A stretch of DNA of 64,000 nucleotides from Candidatus Nitrosocosmicus oleophilus (GTDB lineage: Archaea; Thermoproteota; Nitrososphaeria; Nitrososphaerales; Nitrososphaeraceae): positions 1,674,001-1,738,000 of the forward strand of contig NZ_CP012850.1 in assembly GCF_000802205.1 (NCBI RefSeq). Direction: 5' to 3'. Made by a program: the position numbers and the translations under genes. Shown in pieces: positions 26,639 to 34,689 of the stretch; the stretch's first letter is position 1, and every line of letters starts with the position of its first letter. The notes under the pieces are model-generated. The model was not told the DNA's origin, made no database searches, and saw nothing but the letters and a program-made list of their open reading frames with translations.

Positions 26639-27124
26639 TTGAACATCAAATTTCAATTGGAACAAGCAGCCGGTGTAGTCTGTAAAGTTATGTATCCCAT
26701 CCCTATTTCTTCGTTTAGTGGGAGAGGTACAGAGATTGCGGTTTGTACGCTTTCGAGTATAGCCCTTTTGAAGAAGATTTCTAACGATGATATTATGGAT
26801 AAGCTTTTAATTATAGGCCGTTTATTTTCTGAAAACAAAGGAATCGATCAGCTAATTCATTATTGTACAACATCCCACACTATGAAATATTTGATTTTAT
26901 GCGGAAAGGATACTAACGGTCATTACCCGGGGGATGCGTTGATTAATTTAATGCAATTTGGATTGGATGACCATCACAAAATAATAGGAACTAGGGCCCC
27001 ATATCCATTCATTAGATGCCATCCAAACTTAGTTAACAAATTTAGGCAACAAATAAAACTTGTAGATATGCGCGGATGTCATAATTTGAATAAAATAATT
27101 GAGACTGTTAACAGTCTCAATTGA
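26639..27124 (+). CDS. MtrA-like corrinoid-binding protein (H4MPT S-methyltransferase subunit A homologue)
   Basis: A 161-residue protein resembling the soluble domain of MtrA, the corrinoid subunit of methanogen methyltransferase. Seen are IAVCTLSS (34-40), LLIIGRLFSENKGIDQLI, the LCGKDTNGHYPGDALINL region with His95, which I take to be the likely cobalt ligand, then IIGTRAPYPFIRCHP and VDMRG near the end. The C-terminal membrane anchor of MtrA is absent, and no other mtr gene is present. It is coupled to a PPOX-fold gene and lies near cobO. The start is TTG. A methyl-transfer or corrinoid-carrier role is inference. Confidence 0.75.
   Translation: MNIKFQLEQAAGVVCKVMYPIPISSFSGRGTEIAVCTLSSIALLKKISNDDIMDKLLIIGRLFSENKGIDQLIHYCTTSHTMKYLILCGKDTNGHYPGDALINLMQFGLDDHHKIIGTRAPYPFIRCHPNLVNKFRQQIKLVDMRGCHNLNKIIETVNSLN
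27097..27122. terminator. 26-base perfect palindrome across two convergent gene ends
   Basis: AATTGAGACTGTT is followed directly by its reverse complement. The palindrome covers the stop region of both convergent genes, whose ends overlap at 27117-27124. It could form a short hairpin in either transcript or bind a dimeric protein. Confidence 0.45.
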
Positions 27125-28265
27125 TTTTCTTACTATAAAGCAGTTGGTTCGGTTCTACCTCTTGGGTTTTTTTGTCTTTAGTAATTGCTACAGAGCCCAT
27201 ACTCCCTTTTTTCTCTCTACTTTGGATATATTCTCTATAGTCCTCATCAATCTCCACGGCTGCTTGAAGTATCTTGCTTCTTATTGTGTTAGATGAATTG
27301 ATAAACATCTTTGTATCTTTTGGAAGACAGTGACCTCCTATTCCATCTCTTGGTTCTAGTACTTCTACATTCCATTTTGTATTGAGTGATTCACGTAATT
27401 CTGAAAAACTAATGCTATTAGACTTACAATAAAGATAAAGCTCTTCTGCAAATGCTATTTGAAGATATCTATGAGCATTTTCTACTATTTTTGTTAGTTC
27501 TGCTACTTCAACTGATGATACTGGGTGCATTGGAATTGATAGAGTTTTTAGCCCTGTGGTTCTTGCCATTGATGTTGTTGTTGAGGGAATGGTTACACGA
27601 CCATGATTTGTTGATTGTTGTTGTTGAAAATGTACATGGTTATTTGAATTGGTGGTAGCGTTTGTATTGCTGTTGTCTATTAGAGATGTTTCTGATAATT
27701 TATCATTAGCTGTTTCTGTTGTTTGAGGCACTACCTCACGTCCATCATAAAAGTTAAGACCATGTTGCAAACAGCAGTTGCTTACACCACCTACAATACG
27801 TAATTGATTAACACCGTGAACTTCTTCTTCTAATGCATACCATCTATGTGGTGCATGTACAACATGTAGTCTATGGTCTACTTTTTCAAATACTCTTTTT
27901 GATGTACCCTTTGGTATAGTACTTTCAATTGATATTAATGCACCTGCTTTAGCTTCTCTAGATATCTTTTCAACAACAGACATCAAACCATCTACTTGTG
28001 GTGTAAACATATCGTCTGGTCTATGTGTAGATACGCAAATAATTAGTACGTCAAAATCACCAAAGTTGGTTGCTTGTTTTATTCCATAATTGGCTTCAGC
28101 TGACTGCATGGTTTTTTGATTTATATCATATCCAAAAGTATCAAAACCATGTTCTTTAACATACTTTGCAACTGGAAGACCAAGCTGGCCAAGTCCTATA
28201 ATAACTACTTTGTTGTAGTTGTTTTTATAATTATAATTATACATTGTTTTGGTTTCTTCTTTCAA
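27117..28265 (-). CDS. UDP-glucose/GDP-mannose dehydrogenase family protein with low-complexity insert
   Basis: An NAD-dependent nucleotide-sugar dehydrogenase. The N-terminal Rossmann motif is GLGQLGLPVAKYV (24-36). STIPKGTSKRVFEKV (115-129) and the catalytic motif GGHCLPKD (310-317, Cys313) are conserved. Residues of about 181-238 are a low-complexity Asn/Thr/Gln/Ser stretch that family members do not normally have. The C-terminal UDP-binding domain appears absent or reduced: the protein ends 65 residues after the catalytic Cys. It could still oxidise a nucleotide sugar to a uronic acid for the surface glycans, but activity is uncertain. The N terminus is also Asn/Tyr-rich. Confidence 0.75.
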   Translation of the reverse strand: MKEETKTMYNYNYKNNYNKVVIIGLGQLGLPVAKYVKEHGFDTFGYDINQKTMQSAEANYGIKQATNFGDFDVLIICVSTHRPDDMFTPQVDGLMSVVEKISREAKAGALISIESTIPKGTSKRVFEKVDHRLHVVHAPHRWYALEEEVHGVNQLRIVGGVSNCCLQHGLNFYDGREVVPQTTETANDKLSETSLIDNSNTNATTNSNNHVHFQQQQSTNHGRVTIPSTTTSMARTTGLKTLSIPMHPVSSVEVAELTKIVENAHRYLQIAFAEELYLYCKSNSISFSELRESLNTKWNVEVLEPRDGIGGHCLPKDTKMFINSSNTIRSKILQAAVEIDEDYREYIQSREKKGSMGSVAITKDKKTQEVEPNQLLYSKKIN

Positions 28266-28367
28266 CTACTGTAAAAGAATACATAATGATTTCTTATGAT
28301 TCTATCATTCTTTAAATCTATTACTTTTTACTATAATAATTTCCACTATGTTTTAAATCCAATAGCG

Positions 28368-28982
28368 TTAAGATCTGTCCAAGTTAATTATTAGTCTTGA
28401 ATCGATTAGAAGTTTGGGATGAATAAATTCACATTCGATCGTATTTTGGTTTCTTTTTTTGATATTTGCTTTGATATGAACATACCTTATGACATCGTGA
28501 TAAAAAAGTTCATAGTTTAGACTTTCAAAACTATTTTCCTCAAATTTCTCAATTAAGGTACTTGTAAAAACTATGGTAATATTTTTGACAATTGCAATCA
28601 TAGCTATTTCTCTAATAAATCTTCTTACCTCTTGTCTAATGTCTTTATTCTGATTGTAAAGAAACAAGGGCATCATATCATCAAAAATTATGCAATCTAT
28701 CTCTAATACCTTAATTTTCTTCAAAAGAAGGACTAGTTTATCTGCTTCATAGATTCTTTGATACGTTATCTTCTTCAAATATTTTTTTAGTTCCTCATCG
28801 TTAGCGTTTGCTATTTTTAGAAGATATTCTTTAATTAATTCGGGTCGAAAATTTCCCGATCCATCGAGATATAATGTCTTCTTATTTCTTATGCTATTTA
28901 ATGAGCATATCAAATAAACCAAGTGGGTTCTTCCAGCACCTTTCTTACCAACCAACTCGATCAAAGTGCCTTTTTGGGCCAA
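28368..28982 (-). CDS. RecA/RadB-like ATPase, start uncertain
   Basis: A 204-residue RecA-fold protein with Walker A GKKGAGRTH (12-20), a hydrophobic Walker B strand IDCIIFDDMMPLF, and IVFTSTLIEKFEE. The conserved part begins before the TTG at 28982: the upstream frame reads VTKLDSLLLRL directly before the called start, like the RadB/RadA linker LD-x-LL-x-G. That frame stays open back to 29063 without an ATG, GTG or TTG, so a rare start codon or a frameshift is possible. It is probably a recombination-associated or signalling ATPase. The exact family is uncertain. Confidence 0.7.
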   Translation of the reverse strand: MAQKGTLIELVGKKGAGRTHLVYLICSLNSIRNKKTLYLDGSGNFRPELIKEYLLKIANANDEELKKYLKKITYQRIYEADKLVLLLKKIKVLEIDCIIFDDMMPLFLYNQNKDIRQEVRRFIREIAMIAIVKNITIVFTSTLIEKFEENSFESLNYELFYHDVIRYVHIKANIKKRNQNTIECEFIHPKLLIDSRLIINLDRS

Positions 28983-29130
28983 TCTGAGCAGGAGGCTATC
29001 TAATTTTGTTACTTCTGAATCTATGAGGTTAGATATTCTTTCATGGATAAAAATATTGATTTGTTAGGCATCATATCGTAGAGGAAGCTTTTTATTGTAG
29101 CCTAGGGTCTTTTCACAATTGAATAACAAT

Positions 29131-29385
29131 ATGGCCGCATCACCTTCACAACAACCTACTAAGAGACCATTAAATGTTTTACAGCGTTCTTTGAACAGAA
29201 AAGTTGCTGTAAGGTTAAAAAGCGAAATCGAATATAGAGGCAAAATGTCGAATGTAGATTCTTATATGAATCTTATTCTAGTTGATGCAGAAGAATTTGA
29301 TGGATCTGATCTGTTAGCAAATTATGGTAAAGTCGTTATAAGAGGTAATAACGTGCTTTTCATTAAGTTAGAGAAAGAATTCTAA
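29131..29385 (+). CDS. Sm-like archaeal protein (LSm/SmAP)
   Basis: An RNA-binding Sm-fold protein that forms heptameric rings. The Sm1 motif reads KVAVRLKSEIEYRGKMSNVD with SYMNLILVDAEEF, and Sm2 reads GKVVIRGNNVLFI. The start at the ATG (29131) is preferred over the TTG at 29119 four codons earlier. It lies just before metK in the same direction, with a gap of about 30 bases. Confidence 0.9.
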   Translation: MAASPSQQPTKRPLNVLQRSLNRKVAVRLKSEIEYRGKMSNVDSYMNLILVDAEEFDGSDLLANYGKVVIRGNNVLFIKLEKEF

Positions 29386-29415
29386 TAATTAGTACAATTT
29401 CCGAATTCTTGATTA

Positions 29416-30585
29416 ATGATAATAATGCAACCACGAAAATATATATTTACATCTGAAAGTGTAACAGAAGGACATCCTGATAAGATATGCGATAGAATTT
29501 CTGATTCTATTCTTGATTCATTTCTGAGTAATGATCCTGATGCTAGGGTAGCAGTAGAAACCATGACTACTACTGGAGTCGTCATAGTAGCAGGGGAGGT
29601 AACTTCTACACATAGGATGGATGTCCAGGATATTGTAAGAAATGAAATAAACGATATTGGTTATAATAAACCTGAATTTGGATTTGATGGAAATACTTGT
29701 TCGGTCTTAGTTTCACTTCATGAACAAAGCCCAGATATTTCTATTGGAGTTACATCAAATGAATTGAGAGAGCAGGGAGCAGGTGACCAAGGGCTCATGT
29801 TTGGGTTTGCGATAAACGAAACTCCGGAGTTTATGCCTTTGCCAATAATGCTTGCTCATAATTTATCATTGCGCTTGTCCGAAGTAAGGAAGAAAAAAGA
29901 ATTGGATTGGGTTAGACCAGACGGAAAATCACAAGTTTCAATTTTGTATGAGGATAACAAACCAAAGTCGATTGATACTATTGTGTTGTCAACCCAGCAT
30001 TCTCCTGAAATCTCTCAAGAACAAATTAATGAGGAAATTACTAAATTTGTAATAAGTCCCGTTTGCTCAGATTGGATTACTTCTGAAACGAAGGTATTTG
30101 TCAATCCTACAGGTAGATTTGTAATTGGGGGACCTCCCGGCGATACGGGATTGACAGGAAGAAAAATCATAGCTGATACCTATGGAGGGATGGGAAGGCA
30201 TGGGGGAGGAGCCTTCTCAGGCAAAGACCCAACCAAAGTTGATAGATCTGCATGCTACATGGCCAGATACATATCTAAAAATATCGTGGCAGCAGAATTG
30301 GCTACTAAATGTGAAGTTCAAATTGCTTATGCAATAGGTGTAGCAAAACCCGTGTCAATTATGGTTGATACGTTTAAGACATCAAAGGTAGACGAAGAAA
30401 AAATAGAGGCTAAGGTTAAAGAACTATTCGATACTAGCCCAGCTGGGATCATTAGAACCCTTAATCTGAAAAGACCAATTTATAAAAAAACATCTGCATA
30501 TGGACATTTTGGGCGAAGAGATGTTGACTTTAGTTGGGAAAAAACAGATAAAGCAGAGGCTTTGAAAAACCTACGTGTCAATTAA
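29416..30585 (+). CDS. metK: S-adenosylmethionine synthetase, bacterial-type MetK
   Basis: It makes S-adenosylmethionine from ATP and methionine. The 389-residue sequence has the bacterial/eukaryotic-type motifs [52 protein letters not shown] and [20 protein letters not shown]. The typical archaeal MAT is a divergent family without these exact motifs, so the form here suggests ancient transfer from bacteria. It supplies SAM for the methyltransferases in this window and for cobalamin synthesis by CbiD downstream. Confidence 0.96.
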   Translation: MIIMQPRKYIFTSESVTEGHPDKICDRISDSILDSFLSNDPDARVAVETMTTTGVVIVAGEVTSTHRMDVQDIVRNEINDIGYNKPEFGFDGNTCSVLVSLHEQSPDISIGVTSNELREQGAGDQGLMFGFAINETPEFMPLPIMLAHNLSLRLSEVRKKKELDWVRPDGKSQVSILYEDNKPKSIDTIVLSTQHSPEISQEQINEEITKFVISPVCSDWITSETKVFVNPTGRFVIGGPPGDTGLTGRKIIADTYGGMGRHGGGAFSGKDPTKVDRSACYMARYISKNIVAAELATKCEVQIAYAIGVAKPVSIMVDTFKTSKVDEEKIEAKVKELFDTSPAGIIRTLNLKRPIYKKTSAYGHFGRRDVDFSWEKTDKAEALKNLRVN

Positions 30586-30636
30586 ATAATCATAAGGATT
30601 TTTTTGATATGTTTGCATGGTAAGTATAATCGATGA

Positions 30637-31824
30637 ATGGTTTTGAGCGAGTCGGATGAGAAAATTTCTAATGATTTGTCTATCGCGGAAAGTGAACAGG
30701 ATCTTCCTTCAGAAGTTAGAGAGAAAAAACTAAGAGGCCAACTTAAAACTGGTTATACGACCGGAACCTCAGCTGCTGCTGCGTCCAAATCTGCACTTAT
30801 TACATTCTTAACTGGAAAGAGTGTTGAAAAAGTACAGGTTACACTCCCAAAAGGTAAGGTGGTCCAACTCAAAGTTGCATGGACTAGAATGAATGAAAAG
30901 TCGATTACCTCTGCAGTGATTAAGGATGCTGGAGATGATCCTGATGTAACTCATGGTGCTGAAATTTGCTCGACCGTTGAATCTACGAGCAATAAGGGTG
31001 AAGTGAAAATCATTGGAGGAGCTGGGGTGGGTAAAGTCACCAAACCAGGCCTTGGATTGTTATTAGGAGATGCTGCAATAAATCCAATACCGATGAAAAT
31101 GATAACCGAAGCTATACATGAAGTATTGAATCTTTACCCAGAAGTAATTAAAAAACAAGGCTTGAAAGTAATAATCTCTGTTCCAGGTGGGGAAGAAATA
31201 GCAAAAAAAACTGACAACCCTAGACTAGGTATACTTGGTGGGATTTCAATTCTGGGGACTACTGGCATAGTACTCCCATATTCAACTGCTTCCTTTGCTG
31301 CCGCAATAAGGCAGAGTTTGGATGTTGGAATAGCACTAAAAGCAGACACTTTTATTCTTACTACAGGAGGCAGAAGTGAGGATTTTTGTAAAGGCCTGTT
31401 CGGGGATACATACGTTGATCATTGTTATGTTCAAATGGGCGACTTTGCAGGTTATAGTGTAAAGCAATGCCATGACAAGAGAGTTAAAAGAGTGTTTATC
31501 GCGGGGTTCATCGGAAAATTAACAAAAATAGCAATGGGTGTCAAACAAACACATGTAAGAGGATCTCATGTTAATATGGAATTTATGGCAAAACTAGCAG
31601 AGACAGTCGGTGCTTCTGAAGAAGTTCTGAAACTAATCCTAGACGCCAATACTGCACGGCATGTTTCGGAAATAATTGACGCTCACAATATTAAAGGGTT
31701 TTATGATCTCATATGTAGCAATGCTGCTAGCCAGCTAAGCAACTATTCAAAAAACGAGTTATCTATAGAAGTCATTATGTTTGACTTTAAAGGATACGTC
31801 ATTGGTAGATTCCCAAAGAATTAA
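30637..31824 (+). CDS. cbiD: Cobalt-precorrin-5B C1-methyltransferase
   Basis: It methylates C1 in the anaerobic (early cobalt) branch of corrin synthesis. The signature GYTTGTSAAAASKSALI occurs around residue 40, followed by KVQVTLPKGKVV, GGAGVGKVTKPGLGL, NPRLGILGGISILGTTGIV and FILTTGGRSEDFC. At 395 residues it is slightly long because of an N-terminal Ser/Glu extension. It precedes the cbiG-cbiX-cbiC cluster after about 250 bases. Confidence 0.96.
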   Translation: MVLSESDEKISNDLSIAESEQDLPSEVREKKLRGQLKTGYTTGTSAAAASKSALITFLTGKSVEKVQVTLPKGKVVQLKVAWTRMNEKSITSAVIKDAGDDPDVTHGAEICSTVESTSNKGEVKIIGGAGVGKVTKPGLGLLLGDAAINPIPMKMITEAIHEVLNLYPEVIKKQGLKVIISVPGGEEIAKKTDNPRLGILGGISILGTTGIVLPYSTASFAAAIRQSLDVGIALKADTFILTTGGRSEDFCKGLFGDTYVDHCYVQMGDFAGYSVKQCHDKRVKRVFIAGFIGKLTKIAMGVKQTHVRGSHVNMEFMAKLAETVGASEEVLKLILDANTARHVSEIIDAHNIKGFYDLICSNAASQLSNYSKNELSIEVIMFDFKGYVIGRFPKN

Positions 31825-31898
31825 AAGCACTAGTTTTCTGAAACAATATATTTAATCATGATATTTAAAATCCGTAAAAACAAAGTGGTGAAAAACTC

Positions 31899-32018
31899 TT
31901 GATTCATCACATTTCATATTTTCCCAAAGACTACATCTCTAACTTAAGTCCAGGTATGCTTTTTGTTCCAATAGACGTTATACACCATAATTTCAAATCC
32001 CAAGACGCAAACTTATAA
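31899..32018 (+). CDS. Possible small protein between cbiD and cbiG
   Basis: A TTG-started frame of 39 residues beginning MIHHISYFPKDYISNLSPGM, with several His and balanced composition. It lies alone in the gap and is preceded by an AT-rich TATA-like run near 31847. There is no family match from memory, so it may be chance. Confidence 0.28.
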   Translation: MIHHISYFPKDYISNLSPGMLFVPIDVIHHNFKSQDANL

Positions 32019-32070
32019 TAAAATAGTTAGTATAATAAAGTGGTAAAGTATAGGAGATTTATTTTAAGAA

Positions 32071-33153
32071 TTGAATGAGGATATAAACAAAAAGAATATC
32101 GCTATTGTTGCTATAACTAAAAAAGGCATTGAAATCGCCAAGCGAATTCGAAATGCATTGAGCGAATCGGAAATCCAGGTACCAGAAAAATTTAGGGACT
32201 CGGATCCATCGATAATTTACTTCTCAGAATCCGTAACGAACCGGATAGAGCCTCTCTTTTATAAATACCATTCGTTAATTTGTATATTTTCATTAGGAGC
32301 AGTAATAAGGCTAATCTCGCCTCATCTAAAAGACAAAAAACATGATCCGGCTGTAATTGTAATAGATGATACTGCAAAATTTGTTATAAGCACACTGTCT
32401 GGGCATTTAGGTGGGGCCAACGAATTAACGCTCAAAGTGTCTGAGATCTTACATTCAATTCCAGTAATTACTACCGCAGCTGATGTGAACAAGACCATTG
32501 CGATCGATCTATTGGGAAAAAAATTCGGTTGGGTTATAGATAATTTTGAAAATGTAACAAAGGTCAGCGCCATGATGGTTAATGAAGAAAAAATTGGAGT
32601 TTATCAAGATACCGGAGAAAAGAATTGGTGGAACATGGATCAACTACCCAAGAATGTCGAGCTGGTCCCAATCATTACAGATTTGCTATCTGAAGAGTAT
32701 AAGGGCTCCATAATTATTACGGATAAGATGGTTTCAAACAGATCATTGACTGCTAAATCAGTAGTATATAGACCAAAATCACTTTATGTAGGTATAGGGT
32801 TGCATTGGAATACCTCCAAGCAAACAATCCAACAGGGTATAATAAGAGTTCTTGAAGAAAATGGGTTGAGTACAAATAGTATAAAAGCGATTACATCCCT
32901 GGATAAAGGCAAACACGTAGTTGGATTAGATGAATATTGCACTGAAAATAATTTTCCTTTGCTCCTCTTTTCAAAAACTGAATTAAATAAGGTAGTAGTT
33001 CCAAACCCATCTGATTTGGTTGGAAAATATGAAGGAACCTCAAGCGTTTCCGAGGCCGCCTCATTAGCATCGTCGAAGGGTATTTTAATAGTACCTAAAC
33101 AAAAATTTCCACCAGATTTGACTGTCGCAATAAGCAGGGAGAATTTTCAATGA
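32071..33153 (+). CDS. cbiG: Cobalt-precorrin-5A hydrolase
   Basis: It opens the lactone ring of cobalt-precorrin-5A and releases acetaldehyde. The N-terminal domain contains SLGAVIRLISPHLKDKKHDPAV, and the middle has the family hallmark STLSGHLGGANELTLKV followed by PVITTAADVN. The C-terminal CbiG domain reads YVGIGLHWNTSKQTI and VSEAASLASS. The start is TTG (32071). Its end overlaps cbiX by four bases, indicating translational coupling. Confidence 0.95.
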   Translation: MNEDINKKNIAIVAITKKGIEIAKRIRNALSESEIQVPEKFRDSDPSIIYFSESVTNRIEPLFYKYHSLICIFSLGAVIRLISPHLKDKKHDPAVIVIDDTAKFVISTLSGHLGGANELTLKVSEILHSIPVITTAADVNKTIAIDLLGKKFGWVIDNFENVTKVSAMMVNEEKIGVYQDTGEKNWWNMDQLPKNVELVPIITDLLSEEYKGSIIITDKMVSNRSLTAKSVVYRPKSLYVGIGLHWNTSKQTIQQGIIRVLEENGLSTNSIKAITSLDKGKHVVGLDEYCTENNFPLLLFSKTELNKVVVPNPSDLVGKYEGTSSVSEAASLASSKGILIVPKQKFPPDLTVAISRENFQ

Positions 33154-33911
33154 AAAAAGCATTGTTAATTATAGATCGAGGAAGCAAAATGAAGGAAGTT
33201 CAGGAGGAGTTGCATGATACTTGTGATTTGATTAAGAATAAAACCGACTATTCTTACGTTGATTATTGCTTTCTCGAAGTTATTCCACCTTACATTGATG
33301 AAGGAATTAGAAAATGTATTGAGCAAGGCGTCGATTCCATAACTATTGTTCCCTACTTCTTATACCCTGGAATGAAACTTAAAGATGCTGTTACCAAAAC
33401 TGCCTATATTATACACCAAGAAAATAAGAAAATGGTAATAACAAAACCATTGTCTTATCAACCTGTAATATCTGAAATAGTACTAAAACGAGTAAACTCA
33501 CTGATCTTCGAAAAGGGAATCGATAGAGATAAAACGGACTTGTGCTTATTATTAATCGGCCATGGCAGTAGCGATAAACGTGCTAGAGAAGCTTTCCTAT
33601 ATACTGTTAGTAGCTTGAAAAAAACATATAAGGATGTTAAATTTTGTTTCCTCGAATTAGAACCACCAAATATTGAAGAAGGTATAAGGGAATGTTTAAC
33701 TTCTAATCCCAATACAATAGTGGTAGTTCCATACTTTTTACATAAGGGGATCCATATACAAAAGGACATCTTGGTTGATTTAGCTAAGGCACAGGAAAAA
33801 TATAGTTTTAAGAGCGTGTTCATATCTGGACATATTGGAGTAGACCCTTCAGTAATAGATCTGGTAATCACATTAGCTAAGGAGGCTGAAGTTAAGAGTG
33901 GAGTTTTCTGA
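33150..33911 (+). CDS. cbiX: Two-domain sirohydrochlorin cobaltochelatase, CbiX, with a degenerate N-terminal half
   Basis: It inserts Co2+ into sirohydrochlorin to start the cobalt-early pathway. The 253 residues are two CbiX modules in tandem (about 1-120 and 130-250), both with the FLE-x-PP-x-IxEGIR motif. In the second half the metal-binding histidines are present: GHGS at 137-140 (H138) and HKGIH at 198-202 (H202). In the first half the same positions read DRGS (R10) and YPGMK (K76), so it cannot bind metal the same way. It overlaps both cbiG and cbiC. Confidence 0.92.
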   Translation: MKKALLIIDRGSKMKEVQEELHDTCDLIKNKTDYSYVDYCFLEVIPPYIDEGIRKCIEQGVDSITIVPYFLYPGMKLKDAVTKTAYIIHQENKKMVITKPLSYQPVISEIVLKRVNSLIFEKGIDRDKTDLCLLLIGHGSSDKRAREAFLYTVSSLKKTYKDVKFCFLELEPPNIEEGIRECLTSNPNTIVVVPYFLHKGIHIQKDILVDLAKAQEKYSFKSVFISGHIGVDPSVIDLVITLAKEAEVKSGVF

Positions 33912-34608
33912 CGCTAAAACTGGCGATTACAGCATAGGTAATCCTCAATCTCGAGACATGTCAACTAGGGCTTTTGGAATTGAGAAACAGAGCTTTGACA
34001 TAATAGAATCCGAGATCGGTAACCATGGTTATGTTGACAATGAATGGGCTGTGGTAAGACGAGTTATCCACGCTACAGCTGACTTTGATTTTGCAAGGAA
34101 AGACAGAATTATTTTCCATAAAAAAGCAATAGAATCTGCTTTCTTAGCTTTTGCAAAGAAATCTTTTGTCGTAACCGACGTTGAGATGGTATTACATGGA
34201 ATAAATAAGAAATCATTATTGGATCTAAATTTGACTGGCATTTGTCTTATAAATGATCCTCAATTAAAAGAGATGTCAAAAAAATCCAACAAAACCAGAT
34301 CTGAGCTTGCAATGCAGAAGGCTGCTGACAGGATAAACGGCGGTATTGTCGTCATCGGGAACGCGCCAACCGCGCTTTATGAATTACTTTCAATGATCGA
34401 GGAAAAAAAAACTTTACCATTACTCGTGATTGGAATCCCAGTTGGATTCGTTTCAGCCGTTGAATCTAAAATTGATTTGTCAAAAGTAGAAGTTCCTTAT
34501 ATTACAAATATAGGAAGAAAGGGTGGTAGTTCCGCAGCCTCATCTATTATTAATTCGCTGATGCTGTTGTATTTAACAAAAAGATCTAGATCTCAGACTA
34601 AGACATAA
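33898..34608 (+). CDS. cbiC: Cobalt-precorrin-8 methylmutase
   Basis: It moves the C11 methyl group to C12, giving cobyrinate. The 236-residue sequence shows the N-terminal DIIESEIG and VVRRVIHATADFDFA with the catalytic His of the RRVIHATADF motif. It also has MALHGINKK-like and GGIVVIGNAPTALYELLSM, then VIGIPVGFVSAVESK. The cbiX gene overlaps its start by 14 bases. Downstream, cbiA is on the opposite strand. Confidence 0.96.
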   Translation: MEFSDAKTGDYSIGNPQSRDMSTRAFGIEKQSFDIIESEIGNHGYVDNEWAVVRRVIHATADFDFARKDRIIFHKKAIESAFLAFAKKSFVVTDVEMVLHGINKKSLLDLNLTGICLINDPQLKEMSKKSNKTRSELAMQKAADRINGGIVVIGNAPTALYELLSMIEEKKTLPLLVIGIPVGFVSAVESKIDLSKVEVPYITNIGRKGGSSAASSIINSLMLLYLTKRSRSQTKT

Positions 34609-34689
34609 TGATTATGTCAATTTTAGTTTAGACCTTTAAACCTTTAAATCGAAATTTGGTACTTGTCAATATCATAAAGTCTATTTGTA

